From assembly GCA_017453685.1 (NCBI GenBank), contig JAFTEL010000113.1, positions 1 through 61,933 on the forward strand: DNA of 61,933 nucleotides, in the 5' to 3' direction. The DNA is from Clostridia bacterium. Lineage in GTDB: Bacteria > Bacillota > Clostridia > Oscillospirales > Acutalibacteraceae. The first letter of the stretch is position 1. Every line of letters begins with the position of its first letter. The notes below the pieces were generated by a model. The model was not told the DNA's origin, did not search any database, and saw only the letters and a program-made list of their open reading frames with translations. Positions 50,421 through 58,551 of the stretch are shown piece after piece. Both the position numbers and the translations under genes were made by a program.

Positions 50421-50872
50421 TGTATCTGTCGGATTTTGCCTATCAGAATCAGGTGCTGCTGCTTTCCGTCGGCTTCGGCACGCTGCTCGGTCTGGTTTAT
50501 GATCTCTTTCGCCTCGTGCGCATCGCCGGCGGGCAGCGGCGCGGAGTCTTTTTGCAGGACTTGCTGTTCCTCGTTGTCGCCGCGTTTCTGACCGTGCTGT
50601 TTTTGCTCGTGGTGAACCACGGCAGCCTTCGCCTTTTTATTTTGCTCGCCATGGCGGTGGGCTTTTTTGCCTATTATTTCACGCTCAGCCGCGTGGTGAT
50701 GCAGTGCGCTCAATTCCTGTTTCTGCTCCTTCGCAGGGTTCTTATCTTTTTGGCTCGGTTCATCAGCACACCCTTCCGGTTGGCGCTTCGCTTTTTTGCC
50801 TTTTTTCAACAGAAAGTCCGGGACAAGGGCAAAAATCATAAAAAAGAGACTTGCAAAAATTCTGATATATGA
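50420..50872 (+). CDS. yabQ: Spore cortex biosynthesis protein YabQ
   Basis: The 150-residue membrane protein has the YabQ pattern of about four helices: an N-terminal QNQVLLLSVGFGTLLGLVYDLFRLVR (residues about 9-34) typical of the family, FLQDLLFLVVAAFLTVLFLL, and a strongly basic C-terminal tail (KVRDKGKNHKKETCKN). YabQ localises to the forespore membrane and is required for cortex formation. It is coupled to yabP. Confidence 0.92.
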   Translation: MYLSDFAYQNQVLLLSVGFGTLLGLVYDLFRLVRIAGGQRRGVFLQDLLFLVVAAFLTVLFLLVVNHGSLRLFILLAMAVGFFAYYFTLSRVVMQCAQFLFLLLRRVLIFLARFISTPFRLALRFFAFFQQKVRDKGKNHKKETCKNSDI

Positions 50873-50956
50873 TATAAATATAATACAGAGTCCTGTTTTA
50901 TCCTGAACCGATCTTCGGCTTTGAACCGCCTTTTCGGGCGTGACGGGAGTTAATCC

Positions 50957-51250
50957 ATGAAAGAAAAGAACCGCGAAAAAAGACCGATCAGCATCATTCT
51001 GGTGCTTTTTATTCTTGCTTTTGCCGGCATCATTACGATCTCGCAGATCAAATTGCATAAAGATATCAAGCGTTTGACCGCTGTTTCCGAAAACTATTCC
51101 AAACAGATTTCCGCGTATGAGGAAGATAATTCCAACCTGCAGAACATCCTGCAGAACGAAAACGCTTCCGATTATATGGAGCAATATGCCAGAGAAAAAT
51201 TAGATTATATTAAGCCGAACGAGCGCGTTTACGCCGATTCGGACAGTTAA
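50957..51250 (+). CDS. divIC: DivIC/FtsB-like septum formation initiator
   Basis: The 97-residue bitopic protein has a short basic cytosolic end (MKEKNREKRP), one membrane helix (about residues 12-30) and a coiled coil (KDIKRLTAVSENYSKQISAYE) followed by ASDYMEQYAREKLDYIKPNERVY, which matches the FtsB/DivIC family (PF04977). It takes part in the divisome with FtsL and DivIB. GGGAG precedes the ATG. It keeps the Bacillus gene order yabQ-divIC-yabR. Confidence 0.9.
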   Translation: MKEKNREKRPISIILVLFILAFAGIITISQIKLHKDIKRLTAVSENYSKQISAYEEDNSNLQNILQNENASDYMEQYAREKLDYIKPNERVYADSDS

Positions 51251-51274
51251 TTTAAACAAGGAGAACAGCTATTC

Positions 51275-51733
51275 ATGTCAATCGAAGTCGGCGCAATCAT
51301 GGAAGGCAAGGTCACAGGGCTCACGAATTTCGGCGCGTTTGTCTCTTTGCCGGGCAACGTCACGGGCATGGTCCACATTTCCGAGGTGTCCAACACTTAC
51401 GTGAAGGAACTTCGTGACTATCTGTCCGAAGGGCAGGAGGTCAGGGTCAAGGTTTTGGCTGTCGCACCGGACGGCAAGATCAGCCTTTCCATCAAGCAGG
51501 CGGAAGCCTCGCCGCAGCCGGACGAAAAGCCCGCCCCCGCGCGTCCTCCGCGGGCGCCGCGGCAGACCCGCCCCAACACCTGGCAGGGGCAGCAGCCTTC
51601 GGCTCAGCCCGCCACGTTTGAAGACATGATGGCAAAATTCAAGCAGGTGAGCGACGATAAGATTTCCGACCTGCGCCGCTCGAACGATTCCCGTTACAGC
51701 GCGTCGTCCTCCCGCCGGGGCGGCCGCAAATAA
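51275..51733 (+). CDS. yabR: S1-domain RNA-binding protein YabR
   Basis: The 152-residue protein has one S1 domain at residues 1-75 (VGAIMEGKVTGLTNFGAFVSL, GMVHISEVS, VKVLAVAPDGKISLSIKQ) and then a long, low-complexity tail rich in Pro, Ala, Gln, Ser and Arg ending in SSSRRGGRK, likely disordered and RNA-binding. YabR's role is unknown. An inverted repeat GCATCATAAAGAA/TTCTTTATGGTGC (51749-51780) follows, without a good T-run on this strand. Confidence 0.9.
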   Translation: MSIEVGAIMEGKVTGLTNFGAFVSLPGNVTGMVHISEVSNTYVKELRDYLSEGQEVRVKVLAVAPDGKISLSIKQAEASPQPDEKPAPARPPRAPRQTRPNTWQGQQPSAQPATFEDMMAKFKQVSDDKISDLRRSNDSRYSASSSRRGGRK

Positions 51734-51803
51734 TCCGATTTGAAAAAAGCATCATAAAGAATTCCGGTTCTTTATGGTGCTTAGTGCTATAAGGAGATAA
51801 AGT

Positions 51804-52646
51804 ATGAGAGAAGTATCGGTGAACACCGTGCGCGACGTTGTCGCGTCGCTTTGTATTCAAGCGAATAAGATTCTGCCCGCCGATTTGACCGCCTGCCTTG
51901 TCGAAGCGCAGAAAGGCGAAACGCAGCCGCTGGCGGCCGACGTGATGACCGATCTGGTCAACAACCTCAGCGCCGCCAGGGAGCTGGATTGTCCCATTTG
52001 TCAGGATTGCGGCATGGCGGTCGTTTTTCTGGAGATCGGGCAGGACGTCCATCTGATCGACGGCTCGCTGGAAGACGCCGTGAACGAAGGCGTGCGCCGC
52101 GGGTATCACGACGGCTATCTGCGCTGCTCCGTGGTGGAGGACCCGCTTTTGCGCAAGAACACGGGCGACAACACGCCGGCGGTGCTGCATGAAAGAATCG
52201 TCGCGGGCGATCAGGTCAAAATCACGGTCGCGCCCAAGGGCTTCGGCAGCGAGAACATGAGCTGCCTGAAAATGTTCACGCCTGCCGCGAGCCGGGAGGA
52301 TATCATTCAGTACGTTCTTGACAGCGTGATCAAAGCGGGCGGCAATCCGTGCCCGCCCATCGTGTTGGGCGTCGGCATCGGCGGCGACTTTGAGCAGTGC
52401 GCCTATCTGGCGAAAAAAGCGCTGTGCCGCAGCGTTTCGGTTCGGAATGGGAAGGAATATTACAGAGAGATGGAAGTCGAGCTGCTGGAGCGCATCAATC
52501 GTCTCGGCGTGGGCCCGCAGGGCTTCGGCGGCAGAACGACGGCGCTGGCGGTCAACATCGAGACCGCGCCGACCCACATCGCCGGTTTGCCGGTCGCGGT
52601 CAATTTCGGTTGCCACGTCACCCGCCACATGAGCCAAACGATTTGA
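51804..52646 (+). CDS. Class I fumarate hydratase, alpha subunit (orphan)
   Basis: The 280-residue protein is the alpha subunit of the two-subunit, iron-sulfur fumarase/tartrate dehydratase family: [17 protein letters not shown] supplies the cluster Cys residues (about 63-69), then [26 protein letters not shown] and [18 protein letters not shown]. It would convert fumarate and malate. The beta subunit, usually the next gene, is missing: hpf follows instead. AAGGAGA precedes the ATG. It may be served by a beta subunit encoded elsewhere. Confidence 0.88.
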   Translation: MREVSVNTVRDVVASLCIQANKILPADLTACLVEAQKGETQPLAADVMTDLVNNLSAARELDCPICQDCGMAVVFLEIGQDVHLIDGSLEDAVNEGVRRGYHDGYLRCSVVEDPLLRKNTGDNTPAVLHERIVAGDQVKITVAPKGFGSENMSCLKMFTPAASREDIIQYVLDSVIKAGGNPCPPIVLGVGIGGDFEQCAYLAKKALCRSVSVRNGKEYYREMEVELLERINRLGVGPQGFGGRTTALAVNIETAPTHIAGLPVAVNFGCHVTRHMSQTI

Positions 52647-52706
52647 CGCCAATCTTAACAAATTGATTACGTTTCGGTAAATAATCCTAAAAATCTCAAA
52701 AAAGCA

Positions 52707-52735
52707 TTGATATTATCTGTGTACTATGCTAAAAT
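52707..52735 (+). promoter_or_regulatory. Sigma-A promoter of hpf, extended -10
   Basis: TTGATA (52707-52712), 17-base spacer, TAAAAT (52730-52735) with TG one base upstream of the -10. Confidence 0.8.
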
Positions 52736-52797
52736 ATAGCCGCAGGCAGGGTAACAGAGCGAACGCCTTGCTGATGCAAACAAGAGGAGATGTTACT

Positions 52798-53325
52798 ATG
52801 AAAATCACCACGATCGGTAGGAAGTGCACCATTCGGGATTCCTTCAAAGAGCACGCTGAAAAGAAGCTGAAAAAAATTGAGCGCTTTTTCGGCGATTCTG
52901 CCGAGGCAAAGGTCACCGCAACGGTTGAGAAAAACTATCAAATCGTCGAAGTGACTGTGATGAACAACAACATGGTTTTCCGGGCGCAGGAACGGGCCGA
53001 GAACATGAACGAGGCTCTCGATCTTTGTGTGGATTCGCTCATCCGCCAGATCCGCAAAAACAAGACCCGCCTGGAAAAACGCATGAAGGCAGCTTCGTTT
53101 GACGTGCTGCCCGAGGACATTGTCGAGCCGGAAGAGACAGAGTATGAGCTGGTTCGCACCAAGAAGGTCGAGCTTCGTCCAGAAACGGTCGAAGAAGCCA
53201 TCCTCAAAATGAATCTGGTCGGTCACATGTTCTACATGTTCTGCAACGCCGAAAACGGCAAAGTCTGCGTGGTTTATGCCCGTAAAGACGGCGGCTACGG
53301 TTTGCTCGAACCCGAAATTGACTGA
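52798..53325 (+). CDS. hpf: Long-form ribosome hibernation promoting factor
   Basis: The 175-residue protein has the N-terminal S30AE domain (KITTIGRKCTIRDSFKEHAEKKL, residues about 2-24, and VEVTVMNNNMVFRAQE) and the C-terminal dimerisation domain (VVRTKKVELRPETVEEAI-like segment, MNLVGHMFYMFCNAENGKVCVVYARKDGGYGLLEPEI) of long HPF. It joins ribosomes into inactive 100S dimers in stationary phase. The ATG at 52798 follows AGAGGAGA. It has its own promoter and a terminator. Confidence 0.95.
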   Translation: MKITTIGRKCTIRDSFKEHAEKKLKKIERFFGDSAEAKVTATVEKNYQIVEVTVMNNNMVFRAQERAENMNEALDLCVDSLIRQIRKNKTRLEKRMKAASFDVLPEDIVEPEETEYELVRTKKVELRPETVEEAILKMNLVGHMFYMFCNAENGKVCVVYARKDGGYGLLEPEID

Positions 53326-53331
53326 TTATTA

Positions 53332-53360
53332 TTGACGAACGCGAAGAATTTTACTATAAT
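53332..53360 (+). promoter_or_regulatory. Sigma-A promoter upstream of the RlmL-type gene
   Basis: TTGACG (53332-53337), 17-base spacer, TATAAT (53355-53360). The predicted start (about 53367) falls inside the hpf terminator hairpin. Confidence 0.82.
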
Positions 53361-53394
53361 TGTGGGAGCGGAGCGATCTGCTCCCACATTTTGT
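53361..53394 (+). terminator. Terminator of hpf
   Basis: TGTGGGAGC (53361-53369) pairs with GCTCCCACA (53380-53388), then TTTTGTGTTTT. It directly abuts the -10 of the next promoter. Confidence 0.82.
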
Positions 53395-53459
53395 GTTTTC
53401 AATCCAACGAAAGGAAAGGATCGGAAGGGTATTTCACTTTCCCTCCGACGGCAGTCTTC

Positions 53460-54575
53460 ATGCAAATCAAGTTTGTGATCCCCTGTCTGCTCGGTCTGGA
53501 AGGGTTGATCGCCGAGGAACTGCGCGCGCTTGGCGCCGACGAAGTGGCGGCTCAGAACGGCCGCGTTCTGTTCTGCGGCGACGAATACCTGTTGGCGCGC
53601 GTCAACATCTGTTCCCGCTATGCCGAACGCGTCCAGATTCTGGTCGGCAGTTTTCGTGCCGAGAGCTTTGAAGAACTGTTTCAGGGCACGAAGGCTTTGC
53701 CGTGGGAAGAATGGCTCGACGTGCGCGACGCATTCCCCGTCAAGGGCTATTCCCTCAATTCCAAGCTGTTCAGCGTGAGCGACTGCCAGTCCATCATCAA
53801 AAAAGCGGTGGTGGAGCGGCTGAAGGAGACCTATCATATCCCGTGGTTTGAGGAAACCGGCCCGATCCATCAGATTCAGTTTTCGATTCAGAAAGACGAA
53901 GTCAGTCTGCTGCTGGATACCTCCGGCGCAGGGCTGCATAAACGCGGCTACCGCCCGCAGGCGAACGCCGCGCCCATCAAAGAGACGTTAGCGGCGGCGC
54001 TGTGCAGCATTTCGCGCCTGCGCCCGTATCATACGCTCTATGACCCGCTGTGCGGATCGGGCACGATCTTGATCGAGGGCGCGCTCATGGCGATGAATAT
54101 TGCGCCGGGTTTGCACAGAAACTTCTCCTGTGACCGTTGGACTCAGCTTGACCGGAGCATCTGGACGACGGAAAAGGAACGGGCGAGAGACTTGGAAAAA
54201 CGCGACTGTGACTTTGCGGCTTTCGGGTCGGATATCGATCCCGAAGCCATCCGCGTGGCGCAGATCAACGCGCAGCAGGCGGGCGTGGCGGATAAAATCA
54301 GCTTTTCCGTTGCCGACGTCAGGGATTTTCGCGGCAGCACGGAACGCGGCACCGTCATCTGCAACCCGCCCTACGGCGAGCGCCTGCTTGACAACAAAGA
54401 GGCGGTGCGCCTTTACGGCACGATGGGCAGCGTGTTCGAGCGGCGGCACGGCTGGTCCTACACCATTATCAGCCCGTCGGAAACTTTTGAAAGCGATTTC
54501 GGCAGAAAAGCCGACAAACGGCGCAAACTGTATAATGGCATGATCAAATGCCAAGCCTATATGTATTTCAAATAA
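53460..54575 (+). CDS. THUMP-domain class I RNA methyltransferase, RlmL N-terminal type
   Basis: The 371-residue protein has a ferredoxin-like/THUMP N-terminus (CLLGLEGLIAEELRALGADEV) and a SAM-dependent methyltransferase domain with PLCGSGTILIEGALMAMNIAPG (about residues 199-220), FGSDIDPEAIRVAQINAQ and the catalytic NPPYGERL. This is the RlmL/YpsC group that makes N2-methylguanosine in 23S rRNA. The start is uncertain: ATG 53460 gives the right length but lacks a good ribosome-binding site, while a TTG at 53391 sits near the hairpin. Probably followed by the lipid kinase in one unit. Confidence 0.87.
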   Translation: MQIKFVIPCLLGLEGLIAEELRALGADEVAAQNGRVLFCGDEYLLARVNICSRYAERVQILVGSFRAESFEELFQGTKALPWEEWLDVRDAFPVKGYSLNSKLFSVSDCQSIIKKAVVERLKETYHIPWFEETGPIHQIQFSIQKDEVSLLLDTSGAGLHKRGYRPQANAAPIKETLAAALCSISRLRPYHTLYDPLCGSGTILIEGALMAMNIAPGLHRNFSCDRWTQLDRSIWTTEKERARDLEKRDCDFAAFGSDIDPEAIRVAQINAQQAGVADKISFSVADVRDFRGSTERGTVICNPPYGERLLDNKEAVRLYGTMGSVFERRHGWSYTIISPSETFESDFGRKADKRRKLYNGMIKCQAYMYFK

Positions 54576-54591
54576 GCGAGGAAAAGTGAAA

Positions 54592-55563
54592 ATGAAACAC
54601 GTTTTTGTCATGAATCCCAGCGCAGGCAAAGGCAAAGCAATCGATTCCATCGAACCGAAGATCCATGATTATTTTGCGAAAAACGGCGGCGATTACGAGA
54701 TCCATGTCACGACCTACCCTTATGAAGGCATTGATTTTGTCCGCAAGTATCCCGAGGGGGACGAGATCGTTCGGTTTTACGCCTGCGGCGGCGACGGCAC
54801 GATCTTCGAGGTCGTCAACGGCGCTTACGGCAAAAAGAACGTTCAGGTCGCCGCGATCCCGCTGGGTTCCGGCAACGATTTTATCCGTCTGTTCGGCGCC
54901 AGGGAGCAGCTCGTCAACGTCGAGGCGCAGGTCAACGGCACGCCGCTGCAGCTCGACGTCATCAAATGTATGGATAAGATCGCCATCAACCAGTGTTCCA
55001 TGGGGCTTGACGCCGAGGTCTGCGCCAAGCAGGGCACCTTCAAAAAGCTCCCGTTCCTTTCAGGCGAAGCGGCCTATACGGCGTCGCTGCTCTATTGCTT
55101 CATCGGCCGCATGAAAAGCACTTTCACGGTCACGATCGACGACGGCGAGCCGTTCACCCAGCCCACGCTGTTCTGCTTCTGCGGCAATTCCCGCTGGTAC
55201 GGCGGCGGCTACATGGCGGCGCCGCACGCGATGCCCGACGACGGACTGCTCGACTTTGTCATTGTCAAAAAGGCGGTTTCAAGGCTGAAGCTGCTCTCTC
55301 TTACGCAGAAATATAAGCGCGGTGAGCATCTGGATTGGGATATCACTAAATTCGTCCGCGGCAAAAAAATGACCATCCACAGCGAAAGACCCGCCGCCGT
55401 AAACGTTGACGGCGAATGTGAATACGTCACGGACTGCACGTTTGAGATCATTGAAAAGGGCATTACTTTTGTGGTGCCGACGTCTTCCACTTATTTTGAG
55501 GATGTGGAAAAGGGCATCATCTGCGACTCCAAACCCTTAAAAGATAAAGGGGCAAGGGGATGA
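54592..55563 (+). CDS. Diacylglycerol/lipid kinase family protein
   Basis: The 323-residue protein has the diacylglycerol kinase catalytic fold: VFVMNPSAGKGKA, ACGGDGTIFEVVNG (nucleotide-binding GGDGT, about residues 66-79), IPLGSGNDFIR, and a C-terminal beta-domain with PDDGLLDFVIVKKA. Related enzymes (DgkB, YegS, BmrU) phosphorylate diacylglycerol or other lipids at the membrane. ATG 54592 has GAGGA nine bases upstream; a GTG two codons earlier is too close to it. Its stop overlaps the next small gene by four bases. Confidence 0.87.
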   Translation: MKHVFVMNPSAGKGKAIDSIEPKIHDYFAKNGGDYEIHVTTYPYEGIDFVRKYPEGDEIVRFYACGGDGTIFEVVNGAYGKKNVQVAAIPLGSGNDFIRLFGAREQLVNVEAQVNGTPLQLDVIKCMDKIAINQCSMGLDAEVCAKQGTFKKLPFLSGEAAYTASLLYCFIGRMKSTFTVTIDDGEPFTQPTLFCFCGNSRWYGGGYMAAPHAMPDDGLLDFVIVKKAVSRLKLLSLTQKYKRGEHLDWDITKFVRGKKMTIHSERPAAVNVDGECEYVTDCTFEIIEKGITFVVPTSSTYFEDVEKGIICDSKPLKDKGARG

Positions 55564-55736
55564 AATCCATTTTGATAACCGTTCTTCTTTCCGTTTTGCT
55601 CATCGCCGCCGTTGTGCTGGCGGTGATCAAAATTGTGAAAGACAAAAAGAGCGGCAAGTGCTCCTGCGGCGGTCAATGCGGCGGCTGCCCGATGAGCGGG
55701 ACTTGCCACGAAAAAGATTTTTTCGGGAAGGAGTAA
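55560..55736 (+). CDS. FeoB-associated Cys-rich small membrane protein
   Basis: This 58-residue gene begins at the ATGA overlap with the lipid kinase. It has a single N-terminal membrane helix (SILITVLLSVLLIAAVVLAV), a Lys-rich junction, then KCSCGGQCGGCPMSGTC, with five Cys, and a short charged end. This matches the FeoB-associated Cys-rich membrane protein family (PF12669), normally found beside ferrous-iron transport genes. No feo gene is near, so its placement after a lipid kinase is unusual. GGGGCAAGGGG precedes the ATG. Confidence 0.8.
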   Translation: MKSILITVLLSVLLIAAVVLAVIKIVKDKKSGKCSCGGQCGGCPMSGTCHEKDFFGKE

Positions 55737-55743
55737 GACCGAC

Positions 55744-56382
55744 ATGAACGATCTGCTGATTTTCGGCGTCGGCGGCATGGGTCGCGATACCCTGTGGCTG
55801 GCGCAGCGCATCAATCAGGTGGAGCCGACGTGGAATATTCTGGGCTTTCTGGATGATTCACCGGCCGCGCAGGGCAAGATCATCAACGGCTGCCCCGTGC
55901 TGGGCGGCATCGAGACCTGCGCCGCTTATCCCGACGCCTATCTGGTCTGCGCCATCGGCAGTTCCGCCGTGCGGCGGCGCCTGACCGAAAAAATGAAGGC
56001 GATCAACCCGTCCGCCCGCTTTGCTACGCTCATTGACCCTGATACAATCGTCGCGGATACCGCCGCGATCGGGCAGGGGGTCGTCATCTGCGCGAGGAAT
56101 TACGTGTCGGTCAATTCCGTTGTCGGCGATCATTGTCTCATCGGTGCGGCGTGCACCGTCGGGCATGACGCCGTGTTGGAGAAGTACGTCACGCTCTATC
56201 CCGGGGTGAACGTCTCCGGCAACACCCATTTGTATGAACAGAGCGAAATGGGCACCGGCTCGCAGATCATTCAGGGGCTTTCGGTCGGTGCGAGAACCAT
56301 CGTCGGCGCGGGCGCGACCGTGGTGCGTGATCTGCCGCCCGATTGCACGGCGGTCGGCGTTCCCGCCCGACCGATCAAATAA
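55744..56382 (+). CDS. NeuD-like sugar O-acyltransferase
   Basis: The 212-residue protein has a small N-terminal Rossmann-like domain (LLIFGVGGMGRDTLWLAQ, LGFLDDSP) and a C-terminal left-handed beta-helix made of hexapeptide repeats (VVGDHCLIGAACTVGHDAVL, GTGSQIIQGLSVGARTIVGA), the plan of NeuD/PglD-type acetyltransferases that acetylate sialic acid or UDP-amino sugars. The acceptor is unknown and no sialic-acid or bacillosamine genes are nearby. GGAAGGAG precedes the start. Confidence 0.87.
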   Translation: MNDLLIFGVGGMGRDTLWLAQRINQVEPTWNILGFLDDSPAAQGKIINGCPVLGGIETCAAYPDAYLVCAIGSSAVRRRLTEKMKAINPSARFATLIDPDTIVADTAAIGQGVVICARNYVSVNSVVGDHCLIGAACTVGHDAVLEKYVTLYPGVNVSGNTHLYEQSEMGTGSQIIQGLSVGARTIVGAGATVVRDLPPDCTAVGVPARPIK

Positions 56383-56397
56383 TAATCAAAAATAAAT

Positions 56398-56432
56398 GCC
56401 TGCGTGCTTGTGAAAAGTACGCAGGCGTTTTT
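56398..56432. terminator. Terminator between convergent genes
   Basis: GCCTGCGT (56398-56405) pairs with ACGCAGGC (56419-56426), followed by TTTTT. It ends the plus-strand unit before the convergent DUF4417 gene. Confidence 0.85.
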
Positions 56433-56438
56433 GAAACC

Positions 56439-57692
56439 TTACAGCATCCTCCAGATGACTTCTGCCCGTGTGACAATATCCTTTAGCACTTCTCCTGTTT
56501 CCAGGGTGAAATCAAGCAGTTCGTCAACTTTCTTAAACACTTTTTCAGTTTCCGGCTTATAGGCTTCACAAATTGTAAACGCATCATCGTTATCGCCTTC
56601 TTTTAAGATGGTATATTCAATACCTGCCCACTCGATAATAATTTCTCTGCCCCATAGTAAACTGTATTTGAACTCGTCGACACTTTCAAATTTGTCTGAA
56701 CCTATGATATTATTCTCTGACGTTTTCATCAAGCATTTCCCCTTGTCAAGTATTTTGAATTTCGGAATATTGCCATCGGAATAATTGATTGGTGAACTGG
56801 GATTTGGGTGACCTTCACTCCAATCAAATGTATGATCATGTGGATTAGAATGCTTATGTGGTTTATTATGATCAGAATAATGCCTTTCTCTTTCTGCGTA
56901 ACCATCTTTTCCTATTTTTGTCAGTTGTCTCTCACCCTTTTTGTTGTATGTTTCTTTTATCTCTCCTGGTTCGCCTAAAAAACGTTTATCCTCTTCCTTC
57001 TTTGGTTCCCATTTGGGCTTCGGATTCCCCGACGAAGCGCCGCCGGCCGAGCCGCCGCCTTTGGGTATGAAGATGGATTCAGGATGTCCACACACGATCG
57101 GGGTACAACCGCTTTTGCTCAGGTTGTTCGTTTCGGCGTAGTCGACGGCAATGATCTTACCCTTCATTTCTTCAAAGGGTTTGCCGTAACAAATGACCGC
57201 TTCGGGATGAATGCGGCGAAGCATTTCATTGTAGCCGAGCATAAAGTTCGCCTTGTCGCTTTTTAAACCGACCGTTGAAACGGCGACGATGCTGCCCTTT
57301 TCGACGCCGTCAAAGCAATAATTGAAGCTTTCCAGATCGCCCCAGCGGACGGTGGGGATCACCCTGACGCCTTTGCTTTGCAAAAATGCGCCGACCCAGC
57401 GGTTGCGGAAGCAATTATACAACTGCAGCGCCGTCGGCATCTCGGTGTACATGCTGAAATCAGGCGTTAGCACCGCCTTGAATCTTTTGAGTGTTTCGAC
57501 CTTTTCTTCCGTCGCATTATAGATGCTGCCGAATTTGTTGTCGTCCAGAAAAGAGTGAACGATCTTTTCGGTTTCATCCTCGCTGAGCTTATCATAGCCC
57601 AAAAGCGCAACGGAATCAAGCTTGATCGGCTGTTTTTTGACCAGCGGCAAGTGGAACATGCCCACTCCCTTAAACTGGTTTCTCAGAAACAT
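56439..57692 (-). CDS. DUF4417 protein with toxin-like, AT-rich C-terminal region
   Basis: The 417-residue protein is a chimera. Residues 1-205 match DUF4417: RNQFKGVGMFHLPLVKKQ, FLDDNKFGSIY, LTPDFSMYTEMPTALQLYN, RVIPTVRWGDLESFNYCF and YGKPFEEM. A glycine-rich linker (GGGSAGGASSGNPKPK) leads to a C-terminal part, visibly poorer in G+C than its neighbours, with KKGERQLTKIGKDGYAERER and HYSDHNKPHKHSNPHDHTF. That His-rich segment recalls C-terminal modules of phage or polymorphic-toxin proteins, but no nuclease class can be assigned. ATG 57692 agrees with the family N-terminus, although ATG 57660 has the better ribosome-binding site (GGGAG). No export signal. Confidence 0.72.
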   Translation of the reverse strand: MFLRNQFKGVGMFHLPLVKKQPIKLDSVALLGYDKLSEDETEKIVHSFLDDNKFGSIYNATEEKVETLKRFKAVLTPDFSMYTEMPTALQLYNCFRNRWVGAFLQSKGVRVIPTVRWGDLESFNYCFDGVEKGSIVAVSTVGLKSDKANFMLGYNEMLRRIHPEAVICYGKPFEEMKGKIIAVDYAETNNLSKSGCTPIVCGHPESIFIPKGGGSAGGASSGNPKPKWEPKKEEDKRFLGEPGEIKETYNKKGERQLTKIGKDGYAERERHYSDHNKPHKHSNPHDHTFDWSEGHPNPSSPINYSDGNIPKFKILDKGKCLMKTSENNIIGSDKFESVDEFKYSLLWGREIIIEWAGIEYTILKEGDNDDAFTICEAYKPETEKVFKKVDELLDFTLETGEVLKDIVTRAEVIWRML

Positions 57693-57735
57693 TGGATTGT
57701 TTCTGAATTCGTGGCTTGTAATACAATGATCTCCT

Positions 57736-57777
57736 AAAATAAAAATCAGAGGTGAAAGAACATTCGTTCGCCTCTGA
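57736..57777 (-). terminator. Terminator upstream of the DUF4417 gene
   Basis: TCAGAGGCGAA and TTCACCTCTGA (minus strand; one mismatch) form an 11-bp stem, followed by TTTTTATTTT. It ends the Clp-led unit upstream of the DUF4417 gene. Confidence 0.78.
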
Positions 57778-57860
57778 CTCTTATTCTATTCAGAGTTTTT
57801 CGCTTTGTCAAGCGTCAAATCACTTTTTTCTGATCTTTCATCTCATTTTTGCTCATATGA

Positions 57861-58532
57861 TCACGCAGGAATCAGCGCGCTGACGAGAAGCGAGGCGAAC
57901 AGCACCTTGAACAGCGGGGTGACGTTGAGACCGACCGGCGCGGCGACTTCGCTGTCGCTCACGTCGAAGGAAATGCTCTCAAAATAAGTGTTCTGCACGG
58001 AATGAGTCTGCGCGTCCGTCACCTTGAGAAGCTTTAATTGATCGCCCACATAGCAGAATTTCGCCGTGACCGAGGCGTTGTCAAAGTATTCCTCCACGTC
58101 GTAGTTCACGCCGTCGATGGTCTCCTGATAGCTCTTGACGTAGCGCAGGATGGCGAAGGTCGCGCCGGTCGCGAGCTTCACGAGCGTCGGCACGTCGAGC
58201 GCGCCCATGCCCAGCTCCAGCGCGGACATTTTGACATAGAAGAACGGCAGCTTGGGCAGGTAGGCGTAGAGAGCGCCGTCCTTGAGCAGCAGGCGGATGT
58301 TGAACAGTCCCGTGTTGTACTCATACGCCAGCGCGTTGCCCTTGATGATGAAGGTGTCGGAAGAGCTGCCCAGCATGGTGGTGCCCGATTTGAGCGTGAC
58401 CTTGACCGCCTGACCGCCGTTGATCGCGTCGATCAGCTTCTGCGTTTTCGGGGTGTCCGCCGCGTTGGCGCCAAGCGTGAGCGCGGAGAAGGCGAGGAGA
58501 ATAGACAAAAATACAGCCGTGAGTTTTTTCAT
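57861..58532 (-). CDS. Exported protein of unknown function
   Basis: Start 58532 follows AAAGGA by nine bases. The 223-residue protein has a typical signal peptide (KKLTAVFLSILLAFSALTLGANA, residues about 2-24) with cleavage near NAA-DT. The mature part is beta-rich with repeated hydrophobic strands (VKVTLKSGTTMLGSSSDTFI, FNIRLLLKDGALYAYLP) and a few Tyr-rich stretches; I recognise no domain. It ends in a hydrophobic stretch (PLFKVLFASLLVSALIPA) without a basic stop. It lies 19 bases after the beta-helix gene and is probably co-transcribed with it. Confidence 0.65.
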   Translation of the reverse strand: MKKLTAVFLSILLAFSALTLGANAADTPKTQKLIDAINGGQAVKVTLKSGTTMLGSSSDTFIIKGNALAYEYNTGLFNIRLLLKDGALYAYLPKLPFFYVKMSALELGMGALDVPTLVKLATGATFAILRYVKSYQETIDGVNYDVEEYFDNASVTAKFCYVGDQLKLLKVTDAQTHSVQNTYFESISFDVSDSEVAAPVGLNVTPLFKVLFASLLVSALIPA

Positions 58533-58551
58533 AGAATTACGTCCTTTCTGT

